The notes beneath the pieces were generated by a model. That model saw only the letters and a list, made by a program, of their open reading frames with translations. It had not been told where the DNA came from and did not search any database. 64,000 nt of DNA. It comes from CG2-30-58-95 sp964618215. GTDB lineage: Bacteria > Chloroflexota > Anaerolineae > Anaerolineales > Villigracilaceae. The position numbers and the translations under genes are program-made. Within the stretch, counting starts at the first letter, position 1. Each line of letters begins with the position of its first letter. Shown piece after piece: positions 16,665 through 24,410 of this stretch. The stretch spans positions 55,594 through 119,593 of the forward strand of contig CAZTZE010000005.1 in NCBI GenBank assembly GCA_964618215.1. The letters are read 5' to 3'.

Positions 16665-16799
16665 AATTATAACACAAATCTGAAAAAGTCAAGCGTTTTA
16701 CCAAGCTTAACGGGAAAATCCGTCCAAATTCTCCTCTTGCCACCCATCACCAAGTGCGCTATAATTCCGCCGTCATTTCATAGGAAGTTTGAGGAAAGT

Positions 16800-17087
16800 A
16801 TGCCTGTTTATACATATCGTTGCGGAACTTGTGGCGTGCAGTTCGACCAGCAGCAGAAGTTCAGCGACCAGCCGTTGGCACGTTGTCCAGAATGTGGCAA
16901 GAAAAGCCTACATAAAGTCTACACGCCGGTGGGGATCGTCTTCAAAGGCTCGGGGTTTTACTCCACCGACCATCATTCCCCTTCCGGGCAGTCGAACAAG
17001 ACCTCGGAAGATAAGGAAGAGAAGGTAGAAAAAAGCGCGACCAAGGAAGCTGTGGCTGAAAAGAAAAAGCCCGAAACTGGTGAATAG
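16800..17087 (+). CDS. FmdB-family zinc-ribbon protein
   Basis: 95 residues. The first 45 form the FmdB/Zn-ribbon 8 domain: MPVYTYRCGTCGVQFDQQQK, then ARCPECGKKSLHKVYTPVG, with two CxxC pairs and the closing GIVFKGSGFYSTD that marks this family. The tail is Lys/Glu-rich and probably disordered (SEDKEEKVEKSATKEAV). GAGGAAAG precedes the start. The role of the family is poorly known; members are small putative regulators. It is followed by a rho-independent terminator. Confidence 0.9.
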   Translation: MPVYTYRCGTCGVQFDQQQKFSDQPLARCPECGKKSLHKVYTPVGIVFKGSGFYSTDHHSPSGQSNKTSEDKEEKVEKSATKEAVAEKKKPETGE

Positions 17088-17101
17088 ATGATCGCCTGGA
17101 T

Positions 17102-17128
17102 AAAAATGCGCCCGCGCTGGGCGCATTT
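17102..17128 (+). terminator. Rho-independent terminator after the FmdB-family gene
   Basis: AAAATGCGCCC and GGGCGCATTTT form a strong 11-bp stem with a five-base loop, followed by GTATTTAATTTTT. It begins 14 bases after the stop. Confidence 0.85.
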
Positions 17129-17195
17129 TGTATTTAATTTTTCTACCGAACATCTTCTGACGCGAAAGGAACCATTGGCCCAAGCGACCCAACTC

Positions 17196-17223
17196 TTGAC
17201 GAATAGACAATCTTCGATATAAT
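17196..17223 (+). promoter_or_regulatory. arsR promoter with overlapping operator motif
   Basis: TTGACG (17196-17201) and TATAAT (17218-17223) are 16 bases apart, 20 bases before arsR. The spacer holds ATAGACAATCTTC, which recurs at 17599-17611 before arsM. This is the expected position for an ArsR operator that blocks RNA polymerase. Confidence 0.65.
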
Positions 17224-17243
17224 ATTCAAATAGATAAGCATCT

Positions 17244-17552
17244 ATGAAAACAAACCCCGTCCTCTTTGCCAAAGCTCTCGCCGATGAGACCCGCCAGAAG
17301 ATCATGAATCTGGTTTGCTGCAAATGGCTCTCGGTCAATGAGATCGTCGAGCAGATCCATGTCACCCAGCCGACCGTCTCGCACCACCTGGCCATCCTGC
17401 GCGAGGCCGGGCTGGTCAATGCGCGTGAAGAGGGCAAGCAGACCTTTTATAGCCTTAATCAGGAAAAAGTGGCATTCTGCTGCGGTCAATTGATGTTCAA
17501 GTTCGCACCGGAGACTGAGATGACCGAAGCGGTGAGAAATACAATTCCATGA
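17244..17552 (+). CDS. arsR: ArsR-family transcriptional repressor
   Basis: 102 residues with the winged-helix core: FAKALADETRQKIMNLVC, LSVNEIVEQIHVTQPTVSHH, LAILREAGLVNAREEGKQTF. A Cys pair lies in helix 2 (VCCKW) and another near the C-terminus (AFCCGQL). Paired Cys residues at these places could form an As(III) site different from the classical ELCVCDLC motif, which is absent. It precedes the arsenite methyltransferase by 77 bases and shares an operator-like motif with it. It should release DNA on binding arsenite. Confidence 0.88.
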   Translation: MKTNPVLFAKALADETRQKIMNLVCCKWLSVNEIVEQIHVTQPTVSHHLAILREAGLVNAREEGKQTFYSLNQEKVAFCCGQLMFKFAPETEMTEAVRNTIP

Positions 17553-17585
17553 GGAACCCGGTTTCTCGGAGAAACCGGGTTCCTC
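17551..17585. repeat. Perfect 17-bp inverted repeat between arsR and arsM
   Basis: GAGGAACCCGGTTTCTC (17551-17567) and its exact complement (17569-17585) flank a single G. The hairpin begins at the arsR stop codon. It lacks a U-tract. It could act as an mRNA-stabilising or attenuating hairpin, or be a dispersed palindrome. Confidence 0.7.
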
Positions 17586-17598
17586 TCAGTCAAAATTG

Positions 17599-17615
17599 AT
17601 AGACAATCTTCTATA
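17599..17615 (+). promoter_or_regulatory. Second copy of the ArsR operator-like motif upstream of arsM
   Basis: ATAGACAATCTTCTATA matches the arsR promoter motif (ATAGACAATCTTCGATA at 17204-17219) except for one base. It lies 15 bases before the arsM start, next to the ribosome binding site ACAGGAGG. Confidence 0.6.
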
Positions 17616-17629
17616 CGACAGGAGGCCCC

Positions 17630-18391
17630 ATGACCAAAACCGTCACCCCCATTCACGAAGCCGTACGCGAACGCTACGCCGGATATGCCCGCAGCTGTAG
17701 TACCTGCTGCGGCGATGGAAACAACCTGCTCTACCCCGAGGAACTGCTCACCGCAGTCCCCGGCGAGGTCGCTAATTTCACTCTCGGCTGCGGCGATCCT
17801 ATCACCCTGGCCGATCTCAAACCCGGCGAAACTGTGCTCGATCTGGGTTCCGGCGGCGGGCTGGATTGTTTTCTCGCCGCGAAGAAAGTCGGCGCGAGTG
17901 GCCGCGTCATCGGCGTGGACATGACGCCAGAGATGATCGAGCGAGCAAAATCCAGCGCGGCCCGTCTCGGTGCCACCAACGTCGAGTTCCGCCAGGGGTA
18001 TTTAGAAAACATGCCGGTCGAAGAATCAAGCGTGGATGTGGTTATTTCCAATTGCGTCATCAACCTCTCGCCGGATAAACCGCAGGTTTTCCGCGAGATG
18101 TTCCGCGTGCTCCGAAGTCCCGACCTCGCCTCGGGGAAACCCGGTGGGCGCGTTGCCGTTTCGGACATCGTCACGGACGGCCCGCTCCCCGAATCCGTGC
18201 GAATAGATATGGAAGCCTGGGGCGCGTGCGTGGCCGGCGCGCTGGATGTGAAAGACTATACGCGCGGGCTGAGCGAAGCTGGTTTCACCGAGGTCAAAGT
18301 CCAGCCGAAAGGCGATGCGAGTGAATTTGTGGAGGCGGAAGCGATCAAAGGCACAATTTTCTCGGCAACGATCACAGCCAGAAAACTCTAA
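17630..18391 (+). CDS. arsM: Arsenite S-adenosylmethionine methyltransferase
   Basis: 253 residues. SAM-binding motif VLDLGSGGGLDCFLAA, with acidic loop IGVDMTPEMIERAK. The three conserved ArsM Cys positions are seen: CSTCCGDGN near the start, SNCVINLSPDK, and WGACVAGALDVKDY. It should methylate As(III) to methylarsenicals, some volatile, as a detoxification step. It lies directly behind arsR, with its own copy of the operator motif, so it is arsenic-induced. No arsB/acr3 or arsC is in the window. Confidence 0.95.
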   Translation: MTKTVTPIHEAVRERYAGYARSCSTCCGDGNNLLYPEELLTAVPGEVANFTLGCGDPITLADLKPGETVLDLGSGGGLDCFLAAKKVGASGRVIGVDMTPEMIERAKSSAARLGATNVEFRQGYLENMPVEESSVDVVISNCVINLSPDKPQVFREMFRVLRSPDLASGKPGGRVAVSDIVTDGPLPESVRIDMEAWGACVAGALDVKDYTRGLSEAGFTEVKVQPKGDASEFVEAEAIKGTIFSATITARKL

Positions 18392-18425
18392 GACAGTGGA
18401 TTGAAGCCCGCACTTCGTTCGCAAC

Positions 18426-18459
18426 AACCTCCCGCAGGATTTTTCAACTGCGGGAGGTT
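18426..18459 (+). terminator. Hairpin after arsM, possible terminator
   Basis: AACCTCCCGCAG and CTGCGGGAGGTT form a perfect 12-bp stem with a ten-base loop. Only three T residues follow, so termination strength is uncertain. Confidence 0.6.
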
Positions 18460-18527
18460 TCGTTGGCTCGCGGTTAATTTCTTGCGTCGTCCTCAAAAAC
18501 CACCCTCAGGAGGGAGATCATCCACCC

Positions 18528-18582
18528 TTGACAGTGCAATTAAATAGGGATATAAACATACCAACTAGTCGGTATGTTTATA
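18528..18582 (+). promoter_or_regulatory. Promoter with TetR-type palindromic operator
   Basis: TTGACA (18528-18533) and TATAAA (18551-18556) are 17 bases apart. TATAAACATACC (18551-18562) and GGTATGTTTATA (18571-18582) form a perfect 12-bp inverted repeat around AACTAGTC, overlapping the -10 box. The core ATACCnACTAGTCGGTAT is typical of TetR-family operators. It should give autoregulation of the downstream tetR-SDR operon. Confidence 0.85.
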
Positions 18583-18636
18583 TTTCCGCCCTCACCTTAA
18601 CCCTCTCCCGAAGGGAGAGGGGACTCAGGAGAATTT

Positions 18637-19215
18637 ATGCAGCAACGCAGCGAAGAGACACGCGCCCGCATCCTGGATGCCGCCGTGCGGCGCTTTGCAG
18701 TCGCCGGATACGATGCCGCTAGCGTGGATGAAATCTGCGCCGAGGCCGGCGTGAGCAAGGGCGCGTTCTATCATCATTTCCCCACCAAGCAGGCAGTCTT
18801 TCTGGCCCTGCTCGACGGCTGGCTGAAAACGATTGACGCCGGGCTGGAAGAGGCGCGCCAGGGTACCGTCCCGCAGAGGCTGATTCATATGACCAACACG
18901 CTGCCGGCCATTTTCGCCGCCGCGGATGAGCGTCTGACGATGTTTTTGGAATTTTGGTTACAAGCCAGCCGCGACGAGACCGTGTGGAAAAATACAATTG
19001 CGCCCTATCGCCATTATCGTGATTATTTTGCCGGTTTGATCGAGCAGGGCATCGCTGAAGGCTCGTTCAAGCCGGTGGATGCGCAGGCCGCGGCGCAGGT
19101 CATTCTCTCGCTGGCGGTCGGACTGGTACTGCAAGGGGTGCTCGATCCGCAGGGCGCTGACTGGCAAAAGGCAGCGGAAGAGAGCATGAAAATATTGATG
19201 AATGGGTTGGCGTAA
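18637..19215 (+). CDS. TetR-family transcriptional repressor
   Basis: 192 residues. N-terminal HTH: RARILDAAVRRFAVAGYDAA, SVDEICAEAGVSKGAFYHHF, PTKQAVFLALL. The C-terminal ligand-binding half is helical, with no recognised inducer motif. An AraC-like layout or membrane segment is absent. It lies behind a perfect TetR operator overlapping its promoter and 54 bases ahead of an extended SDR gene, so the two likely form an autoregulated operon whose inducer is related to the SDR substrate. Confidence 0.93.
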   Translation: MQQRSEETRARILDAAVRRFAVAGYDAASVDEICAEAGVSKGAFYHHFPTKQAVFLALLDGWLKTIDAGLEEARQGTVPQRLIHMTNTLPAIFAAADERLTMFLEFWLQASRDETVWKNTIAPYRHYRDYFAGLIEQGIAEGSFKPVDAQAAAQVILSLAVGLVLQGVLDPQGADWQKAAEESMKILMNGLA

Positions 19216-19269
19216 CCCCCACCCCTTCCCCTCCCCCAACACCGGGGGCAGAGGTGAAAGTGAGAAACC

Positions 19270-20274
19270 ATGATTTTAGTTACCGGCGCGACCGGACACA
19301 TTGGCAATGTTCTGGTGCGCAAACTGCTCGAACAAGGCAAGAAAGTCCGTGCGCTAATCTGGCGCGACGAGGACACCAGCCCACTCAGGGGACTGGAGGT
19401 GGAATCCGTCGAAGGCGACGTGCTTGACCCCGAAAGCCTGAAAGTCGCCTTCCGCGGCGTGGACGAAGTCTATCACCTGGCCGGCATAATTTCGATCATG
19501 CCCGGGCAAAATCCGTTCGTCTGGCGCGTCAACGTGGAAGGGACGCGCAATGTGCTGGAGGCGGCGCGGCGAAATGATATCCGGCGGCTGATCTACACCA
19601 GCTCGATCCACGCCATCCGCCGCGCGCCGCATGGCAAGGTGATTGACGAATCCCTGCCCTTCGATCCGAACAACCCCTACGGGACGTACGACCGTTCGAA
19701 AGCGGAAGCCAGCCTCGAGGTCCAGAAAGCGGCGCAGGAGGGACTGAAGGCGATCATCGTCTGCCCGACCGGCGTCATCGGCCCGTACGATTTCCGCCGC
19801 TCCGAGATGGGCAGCGTCATCCTGGACGCAGCCTTGGGCAGGACCTCGCCCTACGTGGACGGCGCGTATGATTTTGTGGATGTGCGCGACGTGGTGGATG
19901 GCATGATCCTGGCCGAGGAGAAGGGCCGCGCCGGTGAGAGTTATATCTTATCCGGGCAGAAGATTTCGGTGCGCTACCTGCTCGAGACGGTGCGCGAAGT
20001 AACCGGCAAGGCCTTCACCAGCATCAAGATTCCTTTCAGCCTGGCAGAGTTTACGGCAAAATTCACGCCTTACTACTACCGCTGGAGCAAAGCCCGGCCG
20101 CGCTTCACGCCCTATTCGCTGGAGGTGCTGCAGAGCAATTCGGATATCAGCCACGCCAAGGCGAGCCGTGAGTTGGGCTACCGCCCGCGCAAGGTGTACG
20201 AGTCGGTTGCGGATACAGTGCGCTGGTTTTTAGAATCAGCGAGTCAACGATTCGGCGAGTCACCCATTCGCTGA
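19270..20274 (+). CDS. Extended SDR, NAD(P)-dependent epimerase/reductase
   Basis: 334 residues. Nucleotide-binding motif LVTGATGHIGNVLVRKLL, active-site YDRSK (Tyr and Lys of YxxxK) and a preceding Ser-rich IYTSSIHAIR. VCPTGVIGPYDFR follows. Overall it resembles dihydroflavonol-4-reductase/3-beta-HSD-like members, which reduce or epimerise carbonyl groups; substrate unknown. The last codons (ASQRFGESPIR) fall in a GATTCAGCGAGTC-type palindromic repeat, so the C-terminal tail may be repeat-derived. A strong terminator follows. Confidence 0.88.
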   Translation: MILVTGATGHIGNVLVRKLLEQGKKVRALIWRDEDTSPLRGLEVESVEGDVLDPESLKVAFRGVDEVYHLAGIISIMPGQNPFVWRVNVEGTRNVLEAARRNDIRRLIYTSSIHAIRRAPHGKVIDESLPFDPNNPYGTYDRSKAEASLEVQKAAQEGLKAIIVCPTGVIGPYDFRRSEMGSVILDAALGRTSPYVDGAYDFVDVRDVVDGMILAEEKGRAGESYILSGQKISVRYLLETVREVTGKAFTSIKIPFSLAEFTAKFTPYYYRWSKARPRFTPYSLEVLQSNSDISHAKASRELGYRPRKVYESVADTVRWFLESASQRFGESPIR

Positions 20275-20317
20275 TTGCCGACTTGCCGACTCGCTGAATC
20301 GTATGGACTGGAAAAAC

Positions 20318-20350
20318 AAAAAAGGGCGGACGCATAGGTCCGCCTTTTTT
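20318..20350 (+). terminator. Rho-independent terminator after the SDR gene
   Basis: GGCGGAC and GTCCGCC form the stem, with A6 before and T6 after, so it can end transcription from either side. Confidence 0.92.
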
Positions 20351-20486
20351 ATCACATCCTCTTAGCAGGATGCCTGCCCTGCCGTCTCGCACCGGCGTGC
20401 CGCCGATGCTCGCGGCACGAACGGTGGCGGTTAGGCCAGGGAGCGAAATCGAACGGCCATCTCGCCAACACAACTGGGGGACATCT

Positions 20487-20810
20487 TTATTCAGCGAACA
20501 TCTCGGCCAGCAGCGCCAGGACCGCCCCTTGCGTGGATTGGCTGATGCGGCCCAACCTTTTGACCAGCCGGGTCTTATCCACGGTCCGTATTTGGTCGAG
20601 TACGATCTGACCATCCTTGCCCTCGAAGTGACAGGCCACACGCGTTGGATAGGGCTGCCCCTGGCTGGTCATCGGCGCAACGATCACCGTCGCGATGTGC
20701 CGATTGATCTCATTCGGCGAGATAACCAGACAGGGACGCGTTTTGCGGATTTCACTGCCAATGGTTGGATCGAGGTTGACCAGGTAGACATCGAAGCGAT
20801 TGACTACCAT
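20487..20810 (-). CDS. mazF: MazF/PemK-family endoribonuclease toxin (second copy)
   Basis: 107 residues from the ATG overlapping the mazE stop. Family features: VNRFDVYLVNLDPTIGSEIR, KTRPCLVISPNEIN, VIVAPMTSQGQPYPTRV and QIVLDQIRTVDKTRLVKRLG. This copy is not closely related to the one at 1329-1664. It should cut specific mRNA sequences when MazE is lost. A longer start at 20831 is possible. Confidence 0.93.
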   Translation of the reverse strand: MVVNRFDVYLVNLDPTIGSEIRKTRPCLVISPNEINRHIATVIVAPMTSQGQPYPTRVACHFEGKDGQIVLDQIRTVDKTRLVKRLGRISQSTQGAVLALLAEMFAE

Positions 20811-21061
20811 GTCCACTCGCTCCCCTCCCAATGGGTGGGTAAAGGTTCATCGAGCATACGGTCATCGCCGCGTTCTGCCATCGCGCGGAATTGCTCTTCC
20901 CAACCAGTGCGCGGGCGCGCAGTGGGGCGGATGATCAGCCGATCACGTTCAACGGTGATTTCCGCTTCACTGCCTAGCCCCACATGCTCTATCAGCAGCT
21001 TCGGGATACGAATGCCGCGTGAGTTGCCGATCTTGATGATCTGAGTCTTGACTGTGTTCAT
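20804..21061 (-). CDS. mazE: MazE/AbrB-type antitoxin (second copy)
   Basis: 85 residues. SpoVT/AbrB domain: TQIIKIGNSRGIRIPKLLIE, then EAEITVERDRLIIRPTA. The C-terminal tail (WEEQFRAMAERGDDRMLDEP) is acidic and should wrap the toxin. Its last codons overlap the mazF start. A well-formed promoter lies just upstream. Confidence 0.93.
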   Translation of the reverse strand: MNTVKTQIIKIGNSRGIRIPKLLIEHVGLGSEAEITVERDRLIIRPTARPRTGWEEQFRAMAERGDDRMLDEPLPTHWEGSEWTW

Positions 21062-21089
21062 GGTCGCCTCGCTCTTTGTGAGTAGTCAC

Positions 21090-21118
21090 ATTGTAATCAC
21101 CGATAAAGGATAAGTCAA
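21090..21118 (-). promoter_or_regulatory. Promoter of the second mazEF operon
   Basis: On the minus strand TTGACT and TACAAT are exactly 17 bases apart. The -10 box lies 29 bases before the mazE start. Confidence 0.6.
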
Positions 21119-21169
21119 TGGCTGGCTGCGGGTCGTCCCCTGGGCGGAACTGTCATTCGTCGTTCGACG

Positions 21170-22519
21170 TTACCCGGCTGCCGCCTCCTCCACCCTCTTC
21201 AACTGGTCGTGATCCGGAAGGATGGATTCGGCATTCCGAATAACCGGGACGAAGTAGCCCGCCAGCCCGACCAGCGCCGCGCCCAGGCCGGTGAAAAATA
21301 CCAGTAAGCCCATCCCGGATCCGGGTCCGTTACCGAAGAGCCATCCGAACATGTTGGCCAGGCCGCTCTGGGTCTTCATCGCCGGTTCCAATACAAAGTC
21401 TGCCAATGTCCCGGCGATGATGGGGGCGATAGGCTGAGAGAACCAGGCAATCAGACGGCGGGCAGAGAAGACGCGCCCTTGCACGTCGGGGGCGACTTTG
21501 GACTGCCAGATGGATTGATTCGAAGTATTGACGAGCGGGCCAACCATGGCTGACAGAACCATGAAAGGAATCCACATCGGCAGCCCGTTGCCAAGGCCGA
21601 GCATGGCGAAGAACAAGCCGCTCATGATCCAGCCGGCCAGCACACCGTGAACGCGGCGCTTGAAGCCGCCCCAGGCGCTCATCATCACGCCTCCGATCAC
21701 GCCGCCGATGGCCCCGGCGGTCTGCACCGAGCCGAAGATCAGGCTGTTGCTATCGGTCCGCGCCAGGATCATCGGGGCAAAGACCGTCCAGCCAATGCCA
21801 GCGAACAAGTTGCCGACGAAGAAGACCAGTTGCAGGCCAAGCAGACTGGGACGGGCGAAAATGTACTGGAAGCCATAGGCGGATTCCTTCCAGATGTTAC
21901 CGCGGCCTTTCTGGCCTTCCTCGGTGCGCGGCGGCTGCGGTACAAAGACAATCAATAGTGCGCCGATGGCGAGCAGGAACGTCACCACGTCAAAGATCAT
22001 GATGCCGGTCAGTTTGACGATGGGCAGCAACGCTCCGGCCAGGAGGGGCGCCAAAACTCCCGGCCCGGCCTCGACCAGCGACATCATGCCGTTGGCGCGC
22101 CCGTACTGCTCTTTTGACACCATCGTGCTGATGGCTGCCGAATAGGCCGGCCATTGGAAGGTGTTGCCAATGCCGTTGATGATTTGGGCGATGTAAAGAT
22201 ACCAATATTGCATGTGACCGGTGGCGAAGAGGGCCAGCAGGGCCACCGTGGAGAGACCCGCGGCCAGGTCACTGACCATCATCATCATTTTACGGTTATA
22301 GCGGTCCACCATCACCCCGGCGAAAGGCGAGAGCAGCAGGAAGGGGGTGATGAAAGCCACATGCATCAGGCCCATGGCCGTGGCGCTCTGGGTTTGCTGG
22401 TACATCCAGATGGTCAGGCCGAAGCCGGTCATACTGGAGGCCAGCACTGAGATGATCTGGCCCAGCCAGACGATCGTGAAACCAAACATACCGCTGGGTG
22501 CTTTGGTTGTCTTCTGCAT
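21170..22519 (-). CDS. MFS exporter, DHA3 / macrolide-efflux-like type
   Basis: 449 residues with about 12 hydrophobic segments. MFS loop signature VMVDRYNRKMMMMVSDL (motif A variant), ANGMMSLVEAGPGVLAPLLA and NQSIWQSKVAPDVQGRVFSA, the last a hallmark of DHA3 drug exporters. Located in the inner membrane, probably proton-driven. Substrate cannot be read. A MITE-like element separates it from the SHOCT-like gene upstream, so it may or may not share a transcript with that cluster. Confidence 0.88.
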   Translation of the reverse strand: MQKTTKAPSGMFGFTIVWLGQIISVLASSMTGFGLTIWMYQQTQSATAMGLMHVAFITPFLLLSPFAGVMVDRYNRKMMMMVSDLAAGLSTVALLALFATGHMQYWYLYIAQIINGIGNTFQWPAYSAAISTMVSKEQYGRANGMMSLVEAGPGVLAPLLAGALLPIVKLTGIMIFDVVTFLLAIGALLIVFVPQPPRTEEGQKGRGNIWKESAYGFQYIFARPSLLGLQLVFFVGNLFAGIGWTVFAPMILARTDSNSLIFGSVQTAGAIGGVIGGVMMSAWGGFKRRVHGVLAGWIMSGLFFAMLGLGNGLPMWIPFMVLSAMVGPLVNTSNQSIWQSKVAPDVQGRVFSARRLIAWFSQPIAPIIAGTLADFVLEPAMKTQSGLANMFGWLFGNGPGSGMGLLVFFTGLGAALVGLAGYFVPVIRNAESILPDHDQLKRVEEAAAG

Positions 22520-22550
22520 TGAGTTATTCTCTCCTATGATGTGAAATTAT

Positions 22551-22710
22551 GACTCGTTGGGGATCGCCGTGATTAAACCCTTTTGGACACGGATTACACG
22601 GACAAACACGAAAAAAACACGAAAAAAACACGGATTTTTAAATGTTTTCTCCGTGCAATCCGTGCAATCCGTGCAATCCGTGTACGAATCACGGAAAATC
22701 CCAAAGAGCC
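22551..22710. mobile_element. MITE-like element B, copy 1 (160 bp)
   Basis: Left end GACTCGTTGGGGATCGCCG, right end complement GGCTCTTTGGGATTTTCCG, sharing CCGTGATT further in: an imperfect terminal inverted repeat of about 24 bp. Outside are GAAATTAT (22543-22550) and GAATTTAT (22711-22718), a 7/8 target duplication. The interior holds A-rich CACGAAAAAAA repeats and a 10-bp unit CCGTGCAATC repeated three times. It lies right at the stop codon of the SHOCT-like gene. No coding capacity. Confidence 0.75.
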
Positions 22711-22714
22711 GAAT

Positions 22715-23095
22715 TTATTCTACAAATATCTCGACGTGTTCGCCGTCTTCGTCGTCCACCACGTCAATGATCTTGCCGGTCATGCCGGAGCGCAGGGCGG
22801 TCATGATCTCGGTCATATCCACGCCTGCCACTTCAGGCGCGAAGTGCGCGCCGATCTTCATACCGGCATCAATCAGGCTGATGGGGATCTGCACCGTAGC
22901 CTTTGAGCGCCCGCTATTCACGTCGGTGACGCGCACGCGCAGCCAGCGCGCCGCACCGACTCCGCCAGGCGCGCCCGAAGCCGCCCTGCCCTGACCCGCG
23001 CTCAGGGCGGAGAGTAACTTCGTTCCTTCTTCGGCGGACAATTTGCCTTCTTCGATCATCTTCAAGATCTTCATTCGTTCTTCTGTGGTCGCCAT
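22715..23095 (-). CDS. SHOCT-like domain protein
   Basis: 126 residues. The N-terminus, MATTEERMKILKMIEEGKLS then AEEGTKLLSAL, is a helical hairpin of SHOCT-like type (also in YvlB/LiaX-related proteins). The rest (WLRVRVTDVNSGRSKATVQI, MKIGAHFAPEVAG, KIIDVVDDEDGEHVEIFVE) is a beta/alpha domain ending in a strand found in the same form in the 211-aa neighbour (VNVDEGDEGERVRVFIG). It may be a sensor or assembly factor for the clustered membrane proteins. The 3' end abuts a MITE-like element. Confidence 0.75.
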   Translation of the reverse strand: MATTEERMKILKMIEEGKLSAEEGTKLLSALSAGQGRAASGAPGGVGAARWLRVRVTDVNSGRSKATVQIPISLIDAGMKIGAHFAPEVAGVDMTEIMTALRSGMTGKIIDVVDDEDGEHVEIFVE

Positions 23096-23122
23096 TGTAA
23101 CACCTCCATAATTGTAGAGAAA

Positions 23123-24391
23123 TTACTTTTCTATCTTTCCTTCAGCCTGATTGCCATTAGCCTCTTTCGGCAACTTGAACTTCAACCAGGTGGGAATAAT
23201 CGTAAGTATTGACACAATCGCTGTGATGGTAAAAGGCAAGCGCGGGTTGACTCTCTCCCACATTTGTGCGCCAATCCACGGCGCCGGCAGCGAGACCAGA
23301 CCCAGGCTGGTGCTGAACAACCCAAAGGCTGTGCCGCGCACCTCCTTTGGGACGGCCTTGCTGATCAGCGATTGGTAAGCCGGGGTCAGCAACCCTACAC
23401 CGAGTCCGGCAACCGCCCAGCCAGTCATATATAGCCAGATATTCGTAGTCGGCATGTACACCAGCATCGCCAGCGCCGTTCCAACGAAGAGGAATCCGGA
23501 GGCGATGCCAACGCGTTCGCCCTTCTTGTCTGCCAGCCAGCCGCCGGGAATGGTGAACAGCATCATGAACAACCCAAAGACGCTGTTCATCAGGCCAATT
23601 TGTTTCAGATTCAATCCGCCGACTTGTTCCATATAGAGCGGAAAGAGGTTCATTGATAAGGCAAACGAAGTATCGCGCACACCGTCGGTGATCAGGATCC
23701 AGGTAACCACGCCGCCGGAAATCAGTAACCCAAACATCGTCCCAAGGTTGGACTTGAGGCCGCCCCACGAGAGAACCTGCGGGTGGGCTTCGCTGCCTTT
23801 GGAGGCTTCGCGTGCCATACTGACCCGGAGGATGGTCGCGACGAAGTAAGCTCCCCCGGCAATCATCAACATCACCTTGAAACCAAAGGAATCCGCCAGC
23901 CAGCCTCCCAGGACAGGGCCAACCACTCCCACGATCATGAATATCGCCTGTGAAATGCCGAATACCCTGGCGCGATTCTCGTCGCTGGAATGTTCGGCGA
24001 TGAAAGCATCAAAGCTCGGCCCGACCAGCGCGCCCGTGATCGCCTGAAAACCCGCTGCCAGTAGCAGCCACTGCCAGGTAGGGGCCAGAATGAGGGCGAG
24101 GTATGTAAAAATCCCGACGACACTGCCAATTGCAATCGCGCGCAGACGGCCAAGCGAATCCGAGATCCAGCCGCCCAGGATTTGCAGCGCCAACGGGATG
24201 ATTTGCGAAAGTGTGAAGAACAGACCAATTTGCCCCACACTGGCATTCAATTCCTTCAGGTACAACGGCATCAACGGCCCGTACATCATCCCGCCGATAT
24301 TTGCCAGGATCATCGCCAGCAGAAAGAGCAGGAGCAGCCTGCTGAGCAAGGGCGCTTTTTTTACTCTCTCAGATGGAGTGGATATTGTCAC
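23123..24391 (-). CDS. MFS transporter
   Basis: About 422 residues with 12 predicted TM segments. Typical loop: LGGWISDSLGRLRAIAIGSV (motif A, D-x-x-GR). GFQAITGALVGPSFDAFIAE and PGGWLADKKGERVGIASGF give the repeated loop of the second half. Substrate unknown. The start is uncertain: GTG 24391 has GAGGG nine bases upstream, while ATG 24454 or 24457 would overlap the previous gene by about 45 bases. It lies between two SHOCT-like genes in one operon. Confidence 0.82.
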   Translation of the reverse strand: MTISTPSERVKKAPLLSRLLLLFLLAMILANIGGMMYGPLMPLYLKELNASVGQIGLFFTLSQIIPLALQILGGWISDSLGRLRAIAIGSVVGIFTYLALILAPTWQWLLLAAGFQAITGALVGPSFDAFIAEHSSDENRARVFGISQAIFMIVGVVGPVLGGWLADSFGFKVMLMIAGGAYFVATILRVSMAREASKGSEAHPQVLSWGGLKSNLGTMFGLLISGGVVTWILITDGVRDTSFALSMNLFPLYMEQVGGLNLKQIGLMNSVFGLFMMLFTIPGGWLADKKGERVGIASGFLFVGTALAMLVYMPTTNIWLYMTGWAVAGLGVGLLTPAYQSLISKAVPKEVRGTAFGLFSTSLGLVSLPAPWIGAQMWERVNPRLPFTITAIVSILTIIPTWLKFKLPKEANGNQAEGKIEK

Positions 24392-24410
24392 AAAGGTGTG
24401 CCCTCGCTGG

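Noticed and set aside
22651..22682. Tandem CCGTGCAATC units that resemble a CRISPR or minisatellite
   Set aside because: The unit is 10 bp without spacers and lies inside MITE-like element B. Treated as part of that element.
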